A stretch of DNA of 47,506 nucleotides from positions 1 through 47,506 of the forward strand of contig CAYFJO010000031.1 of NCBI GenBank assembly GCA_964343305.1, written 5' to 3'. The position numbers were made by a program, and so were the translations under genes. The notes beneath the pieces were generated by a model. The model had not been told where the DNA came from, did not search any database, and was given only the letters and a program-made list of their open reading frames with translations. Source of the DNA: CAYFJO01 sp964343305 (GTDB lineage Bacteria > Planctomycetota > Planctomycetia > Pirellulales > Pirellulaceae). Below, one piece after another: positions 35,923 through 45,295 of the stretch. Each line of letters starts with the position of its first letter. Position 1 is the stretch's first letter.

Positions 35923-36954
35923 ATGACACAATCGCCAGTCAAGTTCGGATTGATCGGATACGGCCTGTTTGGCACCCATCACGCCAATGCGATTGCCAAC
36001 ACGGCTGGTGCGGAGTTAGCCGGGATCGCCGTCAAATCGGAGGCGAGCCAAGCGGCCGCACGCGAGGCGTTTCCCGATGCACGTGTTTATGGCGATTATC
36101 GACAGTTGATCGAACATCACGATATCGAGGTCGTGGACATCGTTGTCCCCAATCAGTTGCATTATGAGATGGCCCGCGATGCGATCAAACGCGGCAAGCA
36201 TGTCCTGCTGGAAAAGCCGATGGCCGTCGAACTTGCACATTGCGACGAGTTGCTCGAACTGGCGGACAAGCACAACGTGACGATCGCCATCAATCATGAG
36301 TTGCGGTTGTCATCGTTGTGGGGCGGTGTCAAGTCGCTGATCGACCAAGGCTGCATCGGCCGTGTGCAGTATGTTTTGATCGAGCTGTCACGATTCCCAT
36401 ATCGCCAAGGTTCGGAAGGCTGGCGATACGACGCCGATCGCGTGGGCAATTGGATTCTCGAAGAACCGATTCACTTCTTTGATTTGGCTCGCTGGTACTT
36501 GGCGGATTGTGGTGATCCCGTGTCGATCTACGCCCGCGCCAATTCGCGCCAACAGGAGCATCCCGAATTGCGCGACAATTTCTCGGCATTTGTGAATTAT
36601 CCAGACGGGGAATACGCCGTCATTTCGCAAACGTTGTCGGCGTTTGAACATCACGTGATGGCCAAGATCGTTGGTGTCGCTGGAGCCATCTGGGCTCATT
36701 GGAGTGCAGCGGATGCCCGCAGCGACAAACCAACGTTCGGCATGCGCTACGGATTTGCGGACAACGTCCACGAAGTTCCCATCAACAAGCCAACGGGCGA
36801 ATTGCTGGAACTCGCCGACCAGATTGAAGCCATGGTCAAAACTGTTCGCCACGGAGCCGGCCCGCCGTGCTCCGGGCAAGATGGCCGTTGGTCGACGTTG
36901 CTTTGTCTGGCGGCGGAAGAATCGGTGACAACTGGCCAAATCGTGGAGATCTAA
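35923..36954 (+). CDS. Gfo/Idh/MocA-family NAD(P)-dependent oxidoreductase
   Basis: 343 residues. N-terminal Rossmann fold 'FGLIGYGLFGTHHANAIA' and family motif 'HVLLEKPMAVELAHCDELL' (E-K-P catalytic Lys), followed by a C-terminal alpha/beta domain with 'NWILEEPIHFFDLARWYL' (the substrate-site His). Enzymes of this family oxidise inositols, sugars or sugar acids. Because there is no signal peptide, it works on the imported substrate. Second gene of the MFS operon. Confidence 0.92.
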   Translation: MTQSPVKFGLIGYGLFGTHHANAIANTAGAELAGIAVKSEASQAAAREAFPDARVYGDYRQLIEHHDIEVVDIVVPNQLHYEMARDAIKRGKHVLLEKPMAVELAHCDELLELADKHNVTIAINHELRLSSLWGGVKSLIDQGCIGRVQYVLIELSRFPYRQGSEGWRYDADRVGNWILEEPIHFFDLARWYLADCGDPVSIYARANSRQQEHPELRDNFSAFVNYPDGEYAVISQTLSAFEHHVMAKIVGVAGAIWAHWSAADARSDKPTFGMRYGFADNVHEVPINKPTGELLELADQIEAMVKTVRHGAGPPCSGQDGRWSTLLCLAAEESVTTGQIVEI

Positions 36955-36972
36955 TACCGAGCGCCTAGCCGC

Positions 36973-38250
36973 TCACTCCTTCAGACTGGCCAGAGCTTTT
37001 TCCAGGTTCCTTCTCACAGGCAGGCTCTCATCGGTGATTGGCTTTTTTTCAAACGGGTCGTTTTTCACATCAAACAACCGCCCGTCGTCGTATAGTTTCC
37101 ATCGTTGCGTCCGCACCCAATGCTTGCCGCGATGTTCGGCGAACGCCCATTGCCGGCCGATCGTGTGTTCGCCGCAGAGTTGCGGTGCGAAGCTTTGGCC
37201 ATCGATATTGCCTTGGTTGGGCACGTCCACTTGCGCGAATTCAGCCAACGTGGGAACGAAGTCGCTGAAGTCGACCAGATAATCGACAACCGCGCCTGCG
37301 TGAATCACTCCAGGCCAGTTGGCAATCAGCGGGACATTGGTCCCCGCGTCCGTCAACTCACCTTTGCCGCCACGGACTTCTTTGCCGTTCGCCATATGTG
37401 AGATCGGTTTGCGAATCAACTTTCCGTTCTCGTTGGCGGAATGAATGTAGCTCTTGGGCGTGCCGTTGTCGGTGGTAAACAACACGAGTGTGTTCTTGCG
37501 GAGTTTCAAACGGTCCAAAGCATCGACCAACTTGCCGACCTCGCGGTCCATCGCTTCGATCATTTCCTGATAGTTGTCGTATCGATCATGTGGGCCGTGC
37601 GCCACAGGCTCTTTCAGATCGTCGGTCACGTCGTGGCACAACGCCATCGGGTAATAGGCAAAGAACGGCCGATCTTTGTTCTTCTCGATGAATTCAATTA
37701 AGAACTCACAATAAACATCAGGCCCGTAGCGATCTTTGACGTCTTCCCGCAGCGTGCCGTTTTGATAGAGGAACGGTTCGTAGTATCGCGAGCCTTCGTG
37801 CCAGGCGAATAGGCACCATTGGTCGAAGCCCAATCGCCGCGGATGATCCAAATCGTTTTTCATCATGCAGATCTGCCACTTGCCGGCCACCGCCGTTGCA
37901 TAGCCCGCCTTCTTCATCATGTGACCGAATGTCTCTGCTTCGGCCGCTTTCGGAAACGATCCCCACCGCGGATGCTTCAGTCGAAATGGATATCGCCCCG
38001 TCATCAAGCAAATGCGCGTGGGATGGCAAACCGGCATACTAAAGCAATATCGGAACCGCGTCCCTTCCTTGGCAAGTTGATCAAGCGCCGGCGTCTTGAA
38101 CGAAGTACCGCCATAGCAGCCTAGCGTCGGACAACCGACGTCGTCGGCCATGATGAGGACGATGTTTGGTTTCTTCGTATCCTCCGCAAAGCAAACCACC
38201 GACGAGATAGCCAGGCAATGAAAAACGACGATGATGAAGCACCGATACAT
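36973..38250 (-). CDS. Secreted formylglycine-dependent sulfatase
   Basis: 425 residues. Signal peptide (CFIIVVFHCLAISSVVCFA), metal ligands 'NIVLIMADDVGCPTLGCYGG', and the sulfatase signature C-H-P-T-R at residues 75-79, where Cys75 would be converted to formylglycine. Later 'LFTTDNG' and 'GKGELTDAGTNVPLIANWPG' complete the alkaline-phosphatase-superfamily active site. It hydrolyses sulfate esters of polysaccharides in the periplasm or outside. The ATG at 38250 follows GGAGGA by 8 bp; an upstream frame to 38541 is not coding-like. Convergent with the Gfo/Idh/MocA gene (18 bp gap). Confidence 0.93.
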   Translation of the reverse strand: MYRCFIIVVFHCLAISSVVCFAEDTKKPNIVLIMADDVGCPTLGCYGGTSFKTPALDQLAKEGTRFRYCFSMPVCHPTRICLMTGRYPFRLKHPRWGSFPKAAEAETFGHMMKKAGYATAVAGKWQICMMKNDLDHPRRLGFDQWCLFAWHEGSRYYEPFLYQNGTLREDVKDRYGPDVYCEFLIEFIEKNKDRPFFAYYPMALCHDVTDDLKEPVAHGPHDRYDNYQEMIEAMDREVGKLVDALDRLKLRKNTLVLFTTDNGTPKSYIHSANENGKLIRKPISHMANGKEVRGGKGELTDAGTNVPLIANWPGVIHAGAVVDYLVDFSDFVPTLAEFAQVDVPNQGNIDGQSFAPQLCGEHTIGRQWAFAEHRGKHWVRTQRWKLYDDGRLFDVKNDPFEKKPITDESLPVRRNLEKALASLKE

Positions 38251-38576
38251 GAGTGAATTCCTCCGAACGAGGTTGTAAATCAGGTAAGAACCTCTGAAAC
38301 GACGCGAGCTTTTTCGCTTTCGATCAACCGACGTTTGCGGCCGTTTTGTTTGTAAACAAGTTCGCGCGGATCGATGCTGACTGCGATTGAGATCTTTGCG
38401 AACTGACGTCGAAAATCTTGCATTTGAAACGGCGCGGCGAGCTGTCGGGGGTGGGAGTGTTATTGTAGCAGATTGCTGGTTGGAGTGACCCAGTGCCACA
38501 AGTTTGAATTGACCACTTAATGAGGACAACACTTTGCTCATCTTTACCGTGAAACGGTTTGACCCTCGACTATCTT
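38251..38576. other. 326-bp region upstream of the sulfatase
   Basis: No gene. It must contain the sulfatase promoter; no consensus pair is convincing. ACCGTGAAACGGT (38548-38561 area) forms a small 5-bp hairpin just after the ZIP gene end but lacks a T-tract. Confidence 0.35.
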
Positions 38577-39488
38577 TCAGTGTTTGTGCGACTCTTGTGA
38601 ATGATTGTGATGGTGGTCGTCCACATTCTCAACTTCGTGCTCGTGATCGTGACTGTGCGTCATTTCGATAGCGATTGACAAGGCCACACCGAGCAACAAC
38701 GCCGCGGAAAGTTTGCCACGATCGTGTGAGTGGAACGCAACCTCCGGCAACAAATCGCTTAGCGCGATGCACAAAAAGAAACCCGCCGAGAATGCCAGGG
38801 CACAGCCAACCAACGTATTTTGAAATTCGGACCCCGCGACGATTTGGGACGCCCCAAGCCAAAACAGCAATGCACCGGCTGGGCAGGTCATCGCGAAAAC
38901 CACATTGACGAACGCGCGGCTTTGGTCCGACGAATCCGAGGATCTCATCAGGGAAGTGATCGCGATGGCATCAAGCGGTTTGTGCAAGAACACGGCCAGG
39001 AACGTGCCAAATCCAAGCAGCGTGGTGGCCGAATCAACGTGGCTGGCTTCACCAACCACGCTGGCTGCCAGCGCCACGCCGTCCAGCAACGAATGAACCG
39101 TCAGTCCGACCAAGAGGCCCACCCAACTGAGTCGCCGATTCGAACCGTGCTCGTGGGCATGGTTCTTATGTGGATGTTGATGGTCATGGCAATGGTCATC
39201 GTCGTCAGGCGAATCGTGTGAATGCACGTGAAAAACTCGCAACAGAAAAAACATGACGAGCACGCCGCACAACATCGCCGCGCCGATCCACGTCATCGAC
39301 TTGAGGCTTTGATAGGCATGAGGCAGCAAATGGAGCAGTGCGACGCCGAGCATGACGCCGGAGACCAAGCTCATGATGAATTGTTTGCGCAGATGCGTGA
39401 GCGTGATCAACGAAGGCAACCAACCGCCAGCCATCGATGCCATAGCCGCCAGAACACAGTAAATGAAAATGGTAACGATGGGGGACAT
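38577..39488 (-). CDS. ZIP-family divalent metal transporter
   Basis: 303 residues with about eight transmembrane helices. Two His/Asp-rich stretches bind metal: a cytoplasmic loop at about 87-116 ('HVHSHDSPDDDDHCHDHQHP') and the C-terminus ('HHHNHSQESHKH'). The helix IV-type motif 'VHSLLDGVALAASV' and helix V-type 'FLHKPLDAIAITSLM' (H-K-x-x-x/H-E region) carry the transport-site His residues. It probably imports zinc, or exchanges zinc/iron; specificity cannot be read from sequence. Confidence 0.88.
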   Translation of the reverse strand: MSPIVTIFIYCVLAAMASMAGGWLPSLITLTHLRKQFIMSLVSGVMLGVALLHLLPHAYQSLKSMTWIGAAMLCGVLVMFFLLRVFHVHSHDSPDDDDHCHDHQHPHKNHAHEHGSNRRLSWVGLLVGLTVHSLLDGVALAASVVGEASHVDSATTLLGFGTFLAVFLHKPLDAIAITSLMRSSDSSDQSRAFVNVVFAMTCPAGALLFWLGASQIVAGSEFQNTLVGCALAFSAGFFLCIALSDLLPEVAFHSHDRGKLSAALLLGVALSIAIEMTHSHDHEHEVENVDDHHHNHSQESHKH

Positions 39489-39734
39489 GGATGTTGGCAG
39501 ATAGCGTGCGGGACCAATGAAATTGCCAAAGCCGCCCAGCGAACCGGAGTGCGGTTGGTTTCAATGATAGGTGATTGCGACAAAAATGTAAGTGTGTGTC
39601 CACTTTTCGTGACGTTGCTACTCCGAAATCAACAAGGTCTTGCCGTGGACGACGCCTGACGACCTTCAGTATGATGGCAAAGCGCCGCGGGCAAAACTGC
39701 GTGGCGAAGATGATCAGGGAATAGACTGCACAAC

Positions 39735-40820
39735 ATGGATGATACGAATGTAACAAATGCCAGGGGCAGCAAAACGTGGACGAAGTTTGTCGTCTTGGTG
39801 GTTGTCGTGGCCGTCATCGGCGTGTCCTATGTTCAGTTTCGCGATTGGCTTGCGCTGGACTCGTTGGCTGCACAAGAAGTAACACTGCGACAGTATCAAG
39901 TCGACTCGCCATGGTTTGTTCTTCTGGCGGCCTTCCTTCTGTATGTCACGGTCACTGGCTTGTCACTGCCGGGTGCAACGGCCTTGACGCTTGTCTATGC
40001 CTGGTATTTCGACTTCGTGACGGCGCTGGTGCTCGTGAGCTTTGCCTCCACCGCGGGAGCAACTTTGGCATTTTTGCTCAGCCGGTATTTGTTTCGCGAA
40101 GCGATTCAAAACAAGTTTGGTGAGCAACTGGCAAAGTTCAATGACGCACTGGATCGGGAAGGGGCCTTTTATCTCTTCACACTGCGTTTGATTCCGGCCG
40201 TTCCGTTTTTCGTGATCAACGTGGTGATGGGACTCACGCGGATTCGCGTGGCGACGTTTTGGTGGGTGAGCCAGGTTGGCATGTTTGCCGGGACGATTGT
40301 GTTCGTTTACGCCGGTTCGACGATCCCCAGCCTTTCCCATTTGGCCGATCCGTCTCAACTCCGCTCCGGCGATGTGCTGGATTGGAACGGGCTGATTCAG
40401 GAACTGCGAGCCGATGATAGTCCCACTGAGCCAGCGAGCCGAATGCGCGAACTACTATCCAACGACACGCGAACACTCATTGACGGTCTGGAAGGCGAGC
40501 CCGACAACGACGCGAAGGTGCAAATCATCGCGGATTTGAATCGGCTGATTGGACGCGCCGACTTTTCCCTTCGCGAGCCGTGGCGTTCTGCATTTCAGGC
40601 AGTTGAAGAAGCGGAGTCGCGTCGCAAGACACACAAACAGCTTACCAAGATCAATCGTGACATCTTGGTGGCGGTTTACCCACACATCATTTCGCCGCCA
40701 CGTCCGATCCTCAGCAAACAACTTATTTTAGCGTTTGTGATCCTGGGTTTCTTTCCACTCGTCGTGAAGAAGATCATGCAGCGCTTTCGGCAAACACCGG
40801 TGGTTGACGATGCAGCGTGA
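39735..40820 (+). CDS. VTT-domain (TVP38/DedA-like) membrane protein with cytoplasmic C-terminal extension
   Basis: 361 residues. One N-terminal helix (18-37), then the VTT domain ('YVTVTGLSLPGATALTLVYA', 'TAGATLAFLLSRYLFREAI', 'REGAFYLFTLRLIPAVPFFV', 'NVVMGLTRIRVATFWWVSQV'). Family members are lipid scramblases/flippase-like proteins important for membrane homeostasis. Between the domain and a last transmembrane helix (about 328-347) is a helical soluble insertion of about 120 residues, not typical of TVP38, with many Asp/Arg residues. Confidence 0.85.
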   Translation: MDDTNVTNARGSKTWTKFVVLVVVVAVIGVSYVQFRDWLALDSLAAQEVTLRQYQVDSPWFVLLAAFLLYVTVTGLSLPGATALTLVYAWYFDFVTALVLVSFASTAGATLAFLLSRYLFREAIQNKFGEQLAKFNDALDREGAFYLFTLRLIPAVPFFVINVVMGLTRIRVATFWWVSQVGMFAGTIVFVYAGSTIPSLSHLADPSQLRSGDVLDWNGLIQELRADDSPTEPASRMRELLSNDTRTLIDGLEGEPDNDAKVQIIADLNRLIGRADFSLREPWRSAFQAVEEAESRRKTHKQLTKINRDILVAVYPHIISPPRPILSKQLILAFVILGFFPLVVKKIMQRFRQTPVVDDAA

Positions 40821-40981
40821 TCCGAATTCTCACCGAAAGTCTACTTTTCTCTTCAGCGCTGTCTAGGACGCCAGCGTATTTTCCTATTGAAGAATCTCGT
40901 TTTCGTATATCATGCACGGAACTTGTCCCGTTGGCTCTCGGCCAAACTTCACGGACTGCTCGCTTCACAGGAGAATTCTAA

Positions 40982-41608
40982 ATGAAATCGTCCACGGCTC
41001 GATTACTGACCATCGTGATGCTCGTCGGATTCGCTTCGTCTGCGGCCGCGGATTTATTACCGTTCAATCCCGCGTCTCGTCCGCCAAGTCGTGACAAGCG
41101 CGGGAATGCGGAAAGCGGCGTGCCGTTGGTCATTAAAGTCGATCGTAAATCGTCCACGAACCGTCTAGTCATTCCGCGAAAGTTTGCGGAAGACGCTCTA
41201 GGATTCCGTGTACCAGCGTCGAATGAGGGTGCCGCAAATCCAGGAGCAACCGACCCCCGCTCGATGATTGCGGCGGTCTTTTTGTCACTCGCCGTGGCCA
41301 GCATCTTTCTAGTTCAACAACGTAAGCCCGCTGTTGTCATTGGCACGGCTGTGGCCCTGGTTGTGGTGGGATTCGGAGCTTATCAATTCGCCGGTGCAAA
41401 CGTGCCGCCGCCAGAGGAATTTGAGAGACCGCAACCAGTGCCCGTTCAGCCACCACGCGTGGTTGGCCAGCAATCGGTCATCATCCAAATCGTCGAGCGC
41501 GGCGATGCGGTGGAGTTTATTCGCGGCACAAAACGCGCCGCTCCGGTTGAACCTGAACGTGTTTTTCGGCCGAAGCGATCGAACACCGGCTCCGCACCAC
41601 CCGACTAG
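40982..41608 (+). CDS. Uncharacterised exported/membrane protein
   Basis: 208 residues, not recognised. Signal-like segment 1-23 (LLTIVMLVGFASSAAA), a positively charged soluble part, two adjacent transmembrane helices (about 95-110 and 118-136) and a Pro-rich C-terminal tail (PPPEEFERPQPVPVQPP) followed by a beta-strand-like segment. AGGAGA lies 5 bp before the ATG. First of three probably co-transcribed genes for membrane proteins of unknown function. Confidence 0.75.
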   Translation: MKSSTARLLTIVMLVGFASSAAADLLPFNPASRPPSRDKRGNAESGVPLVIKVDRKSSTNRLVIPRKFAEDALGFRVPASNEGAANPGATDPRSMIAAVFLSLAVASIFLVQQRKPAVVIGTAVALVVVGFGAYQFAGANVPPPEEFERPQPVPVQPPRVVGQQSVIIQIVERGDAVEFIRGTKRAAPVEPERVFRPKRSNTGSAPPD

Positions 41609-41665
41609 TTCTTTGTCAAGTCTTTTTGAGGTGGGTGGGGTCGAGCCTTAACTCAGGTTGAAGAA

Positions 41666-42679
41666 ATGGCGACTGTCGCACTGGACAAACATCGGGAACC
41701 ATCGCACAAGGGCACGTGGCTGTTCGCGGCCAGCTTTGTTGCGATCGCGGTTGTCGCGTGCTTGCTGGCAGGCTGGGCGCCGCTTGGATTCTCGATTGTG
41801 ACGGTCTTTCTATTCGCGGGACCACACAATTGGATTGAAGTGCGGTACTTCATGTCGCGCATGCCAGGACGTTGGGGGCGGCTGTGGGTCTATTACACCG
41901 TGGGTATTGGTGGCGTCGTGCTGCTGGCGTTGACGAGCCTGTTGTTGCCATCTTTGGCGAGTTCATGGGGATGGCAGCGGAGTGATTGGCAGTCTGGCCT
42001 GGCCATGTGGAACACGGCGCTGGTTGGCTGGACCATGGTGCTGGTCCAAATGCGACAGCAGGAAAATGAATCGCGCGATTGGTCGTGGTTCATGCCGATC
42101 GGGTTTGTGTTGATCGCGTTGAACTGGCTTTGGCCGATGGCTTGGAGCCTGGGATTGGTCTATTTACACCCGCTGATCGCGTTTCGGTTTCTGGATCGCG
42201 AATTGGGAAGGCGGCGGCCTCAGTGGCAACGGACATATCGTGTTTGTCTGGTGGCCGTGCCGGGATTCCTCATTGTGTTGTGGTGGCAATTGTCTGCGAC
42301 ACCGAATCTGCCGGGCACGGATTCGCTCACAGCCAAGATCACGAATCATGCCGGCGCGAACATCATCCGCGGTGTCTCCAGCCATCTGCTCGTTGCCACC
42401 CATACGTTTCTAGAAATGCTGCACTACGCCGTTTGGCTGGTTGCGATTCCGCTCGTCGCGATGCGCGTAAAACCTTGGCGGATGAGCAACATTCCATTGG
42501 CGAAATGCTCGCCGCGATGGAAAGTCGCGTTGGCCGCGTTGTTGGTCATCGGCGCGTCGATCACTCTCGTTTTGTGGGCGGGGTTTCTAGGCGACTATCC
42601 GTTGACCCGCGACATCTACTTTCGCGTGGCGATCTTTCACGTCCTGGCTGAAGTTCCGTTCTTGTTGCGATTGATCTAG
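41666..42679 (+). CDS. Uncharacterised polytopic membrane protein with His/Glu-rich helices
   Basis: 337 residues with eight or nine predicted transmembrane helices. Conserved-looking polar residues sit in helices: 'FAGPHNWIEVRYFMSRMPGR', 'NHAGANIIRGVSSHLLVATH', 'THTFLEMLHY' (H-x3-E-x2-H) and 'FHVLAEVPFLLRL'. The pattern of membrane-embedded His and Glu is reminiscent of integral membrane metal enzymes such as Brp/Blh carotenoid cleavage oxygenases, but no family signature is established. Six bp before the next gene. Function unknown. Confidence 0.75.
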   Translation: MATVALDKHREPSHKGTWLFAASFVAIAVVACLLAGWAPLGFSIVTVFLFAGPHNWIEVRYFMSRMPGRWGRLWVYYTVGIGGVVLLALTSLLLPSLASSWGWQRSDWQSGLAMWNTALVGWTMVLVQMRQQENESRDWSWFMPIGFVLIALNWLWPMAWSLGLVYLHPLIAFRFLDRELGRRRPQWQRTYRVCLVAVPGFLIVLWWQLSATPNLPGTDSLTAKITNHAGANIIRGVSSHLLVATHTFLEMLHYAVWLVAIPLVAMRVKPWRMSNIPLAKCSPRWKVALAALLVIGASITLVLWAGFLGDYPLTRDIYFRVAIFHVLAEVPFLLRLI

Positions 42680-42685
42680 AACGAT

Positions 42686-43078
42686 ATGCCTCCCACCGAA
42701 GACCTTTGGCAGTTCATGATCGTCGGCTATCTAATCACTGTGGCGATTGAATTGCCGGTGCTATTGATCGGATTGTCGCCCGTTCACGCGATCAAGACTC
42801 GATTAGCGGCCGGTTTTTGGCTCACGGCGTGTTCCTATCCAATCGTCGTGATTGTGCTACCGATTCTGATGCACGGACACCCGCGCATGAACTACTTGAT
42901 GGTCGCCGAGACCTTCGCGCCGGCGTCCGAATGCCTGTTGTTTTGGCTCGCGTTTCACGACAAAGCCGAACATTCGCGCTGGCATCTGTGGCGCGACTGG
43001 GCTGTGATCGCCGTCGCCAACTTGATGTCGTTCCTACCGATCGAACTGCTGCGAGTTTATGGCGTCATCGACTGGTGA
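42686..43078 (+). CDS. Uncharacterised small four-helix membrane protein
   Basis: 130 residues with four predicted transmembrane helices ('FMIVGYLITVAIELPVLLIG', 'RLAAGFWLTACSYPIVVIVL', 'MVAETFAPASECLLFWLAFH', 'WAVIAVANLMSFLPIELL'). Polar helix residues (E-x-F-A-P-A-S-E) recall a substrate or metal pocket. It follows the previous gene by 6 bp, so the two products probably form a complex. Its last 45 bp overlap, antisense, the end of the fused MFS/spermidine-synthase-like gene. Confidence 0.75.
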   Translation: MPPTEDLWQFMIVGYLITVAIELPVLLIGLSPVHAIKTRLAAGFWLTACSYPIVVIVLPILMHGHPRMNYLMVAETFAPASECLLFWLAFHDKAEHSRWHLWRDWAVIAVANLMSFLPIELLRVYGVIDW

Positions 43079-45268
43079 CGAACTCCATTTTAGTACGCCG
43101 AAGAGATTCGAATAGTCGTCCGTCCAGGGTTTGACGTTAGTTTGCCCTTCGAGTCGCTGCCAGTTTTCGAAGGCAAGCAGTGGCCGCAGGTCTTTGTGCT
43201 TTCTAGCCATGACAACGTAAGTCGACGGGCTCTTGCCGATGTGGTCCTCGTCGAGATACAGGTCCTCCTTGACATAGGCAGTCAGATTGGCATCGCGTGC
43301 TACATTACCAAGCACGCGTTTTAGGTCGAGGTAAATATTCGAGACGTGAAACACAAGGATTCCGCCGTGTGCGAGCTTGGATTCATAAATCTCTACCGCT
43401 TGTCGGGTCAAAAGATGAGTGGGAATCGAATCGGAACTGAACGCGTCGAGCATGATGATGTGATACTCTCCGTCGGTTGCTTTGGAGATTTGGCTCCTCC
43501 CATCTCCCAGGATGATTTCATAATCCGCACCGCTGTCGCTTAAGTACGAAAAGTACTCGCGGGTTTCGGCGATCTGTGCCACGACGGGATCGACTTCATA
43601 AAACGTAAAGTCACGATTCGTCGAGGCGTAGCACGAGGTTGCACCGACTCCCAGTCCAATCACGGCAATTTGTTGTTGGTCGTCTTTCTGGTGCGAATAC
43701 GCGGTCATGACATCGCCAAGCGGGCCCGCGCGATGGTAGTAGCCTAATGGGGTCGTCGCACTGTCCGCGCCGGTCGTATTCTGAAAACCATGTTGCGTTG
43801 TGCCGTGCAACAAGTATCTGAATCGTGTATCAGCATGTTCATTGTCGATGACAACACGATGGATACCGTAAAAGCTGCGCTGTGTGTGAACCAGCTCGCC
43901 ACCGGCACTGGAATGAAGTTCCGCCCATACCATGACGGCGGCCAACAATGCCGCGAATGGTTTTGGCATTCGCGCGTAGTACAACATGAGAAGGACCAGC
44001 AGCCCTGTGATGACCAGCACGATCACAGATAGATTCAGTCCCACATTGAGGTTTCGGATCAGCAGCACGATTCCCCCCGTGGTCACGGCGATGCATGCCA
44101 AATCAAAGCGCTGGTCTTCATCGCTCGAACGGCCCGGATGAAGAAAACTCGTCAAAGCAACCGCGATCGGAAATTCAAGTAAGACAGAAAAGATCTGTGG
44201 GGCAACGATGGCGTTGAAAAGTCCGCCCAGTGCGCCGCCGACAGACATCCACAAATAAAACTCCGGCAAATGATCAACCGCGGGACGTCGTCGAGACAAT
44301 TCCCCATGACAAAACATCGCCGCGACAAAAAAAGCCAACAGATTCAGGATAAAACGGATCGCTGCCAGCTCGACGATTTGTGAAGCGACCAGCAACAAAA
44401 TGGCGAACGGCAAAAGTTTCGTGGTGAGCGAGTGCGGCAAGAACTGCTTGCGAGCAAAGACCAGGATAAAAGTCAACAGATATAGAGCCAACGGAAGAAT
44501 CCACAGCAGTGGCATGGGAGCAATGTCTGTGGTCAATCGTGTCGTCACCGACAACATCCAACTCGATGGAACAAATGCCAACACAATCCACCACAAGCGG
44601 TCTTGATAATGGATGCTCGTCGATTCTGCCTTCGTGTCTTCAGCTTTCGCTACCGGGTCACGTCGCAGCTTCCATGTCGTTGCCATGCACAGCACGACGA
44701 GAGAAACCAAGATCACGTAGCCCACCATCCAATATCTTGCTTGCTCGGAAAGTCCCAAAACAGGCTCAATTACGAATGGATAACTGACAAGTGCGATCAT
44801 GCTGCCCGCATTGCTCACGGCATAGAGAAAATAGGGATCTTGAGCGGACGAGTGCGTTGTTTCGGCGAACCAGCGTTGGAAAAGCGGAGCGGATGTCGAA
44901 ATAACGAACATGGGAGCAGCAGCCATGAGAGCCAACAACCAAGACAAAGTCCAAGATGGATCAACGTTGGACGTGGGATCCCAATTAGACGGAATCGCAA
45001 AAGGGAGTATGAAGAACGGCACGCTGACCAACACAAGATGCAACAGGAATTGCACGCCCAGCGAAAATCGCCTCGTGATCACATAAGAATAGACGTAACC
45101 GGCCAGCAACGTCGTTTGAAAGAACAGCATGCAAGTCGTCCAAACACACGATGAGTCGCCGTAGATAGGCAAAACCATTTTGGCAATCATCGGCTGGGCC
45201 GTGAACATCAGCGCAGCACTGACTAGGAACGCGCCGCAATAAGATACAAGCAAAGCCCGGACGGCCAA
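43034..45268 (-). CDS. Fused MFS / spermidine-synthase-like membrane protein
   Basis: 744 residues. An N-terminal membrane part of about 13 helices (1-450) is fused to a spermidine-synthase-like Rossmann domain ('VIGLGVGATSCYASTNRDFT', 'FYEVDPVVAQIAET', 'ILGDGRSQISKATDGEYHII', 'LDAFSSDSIPTHLLT'). In true SpeE the acidic putrescine ligand follows a D-(S/T)-x-D motif; here it reads DAFSSD, so polyamine synthesis is unlikely and the substrate is open. The start is inferred to be the TTG at 45268, 27 bp after the NHL gene stop; no ATG precedes the first helix. Confidence 0.85.
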   Translation of the reverse strand: MAVRALLVSYCGAFLVSAALMFTAQPMIAKMVLPIYGDSSCVWTTCMLFFQTTLLAGYVYSYVITRRFSLGVQFLLHLVLVSVPFFILPFAIPSNWDPTSNVDPSWTLSWLLALMAAAPMFVISTSAPLFQRWFAETTHSSAQDPYFLYAVSNAGSMIALVSYPFVIEPVLGLSEQARYWMVGYVILVSLVVLCMATTWKLRRDPVAKAEDTKAESTSIHYQDRLWWIVLAFVPSSWMLSVTTRLTTDIAPMPLLWILPLALYLLTFILVFARKQFLPHSLTTKLLPFAILLLVASQIVELAAIRFILNLLAFFVAAMFCHGELSRRRPAVDHLPEFYLWMSVGGALGGLFNAIVAPQIFSVLLEFPIAVALTSFLHPGRSSDEDQRFDLACIAVTTGGIVLLIRNLNVGLNLSVIVLVITGLLVLLMLYYARMPKPFAALLAAVMVWAELHSSAGGELVHTQRSFYGIHRVVIDNEHADTRFRYLLHGTTQHGFQNTTGADSATTPLGYYHRAGPLGDVMTAYSHQKDDQQQIAVIGLGVGATSCYASTNRDFTFYEVDPVVAQIAETREYFSYLSDSGADYEIILGDGRSQISKATDGEYHIIMLDAFSSDSIPTHLLTRQAVEIYESKLAHGGILVFHVSNIYLDLKRVLGNVARDANLTAYVKEDLYLDEDHIGKSPSTYVVMARKHKDLRPLLAFENWQRLEGQTNVKPWTDDYSNLFGVLKWSSSPVDDAINSQQFDR

Positions 45269-45295
45269 AATGAGTGCTCCAATTCTGCGGTCAGA

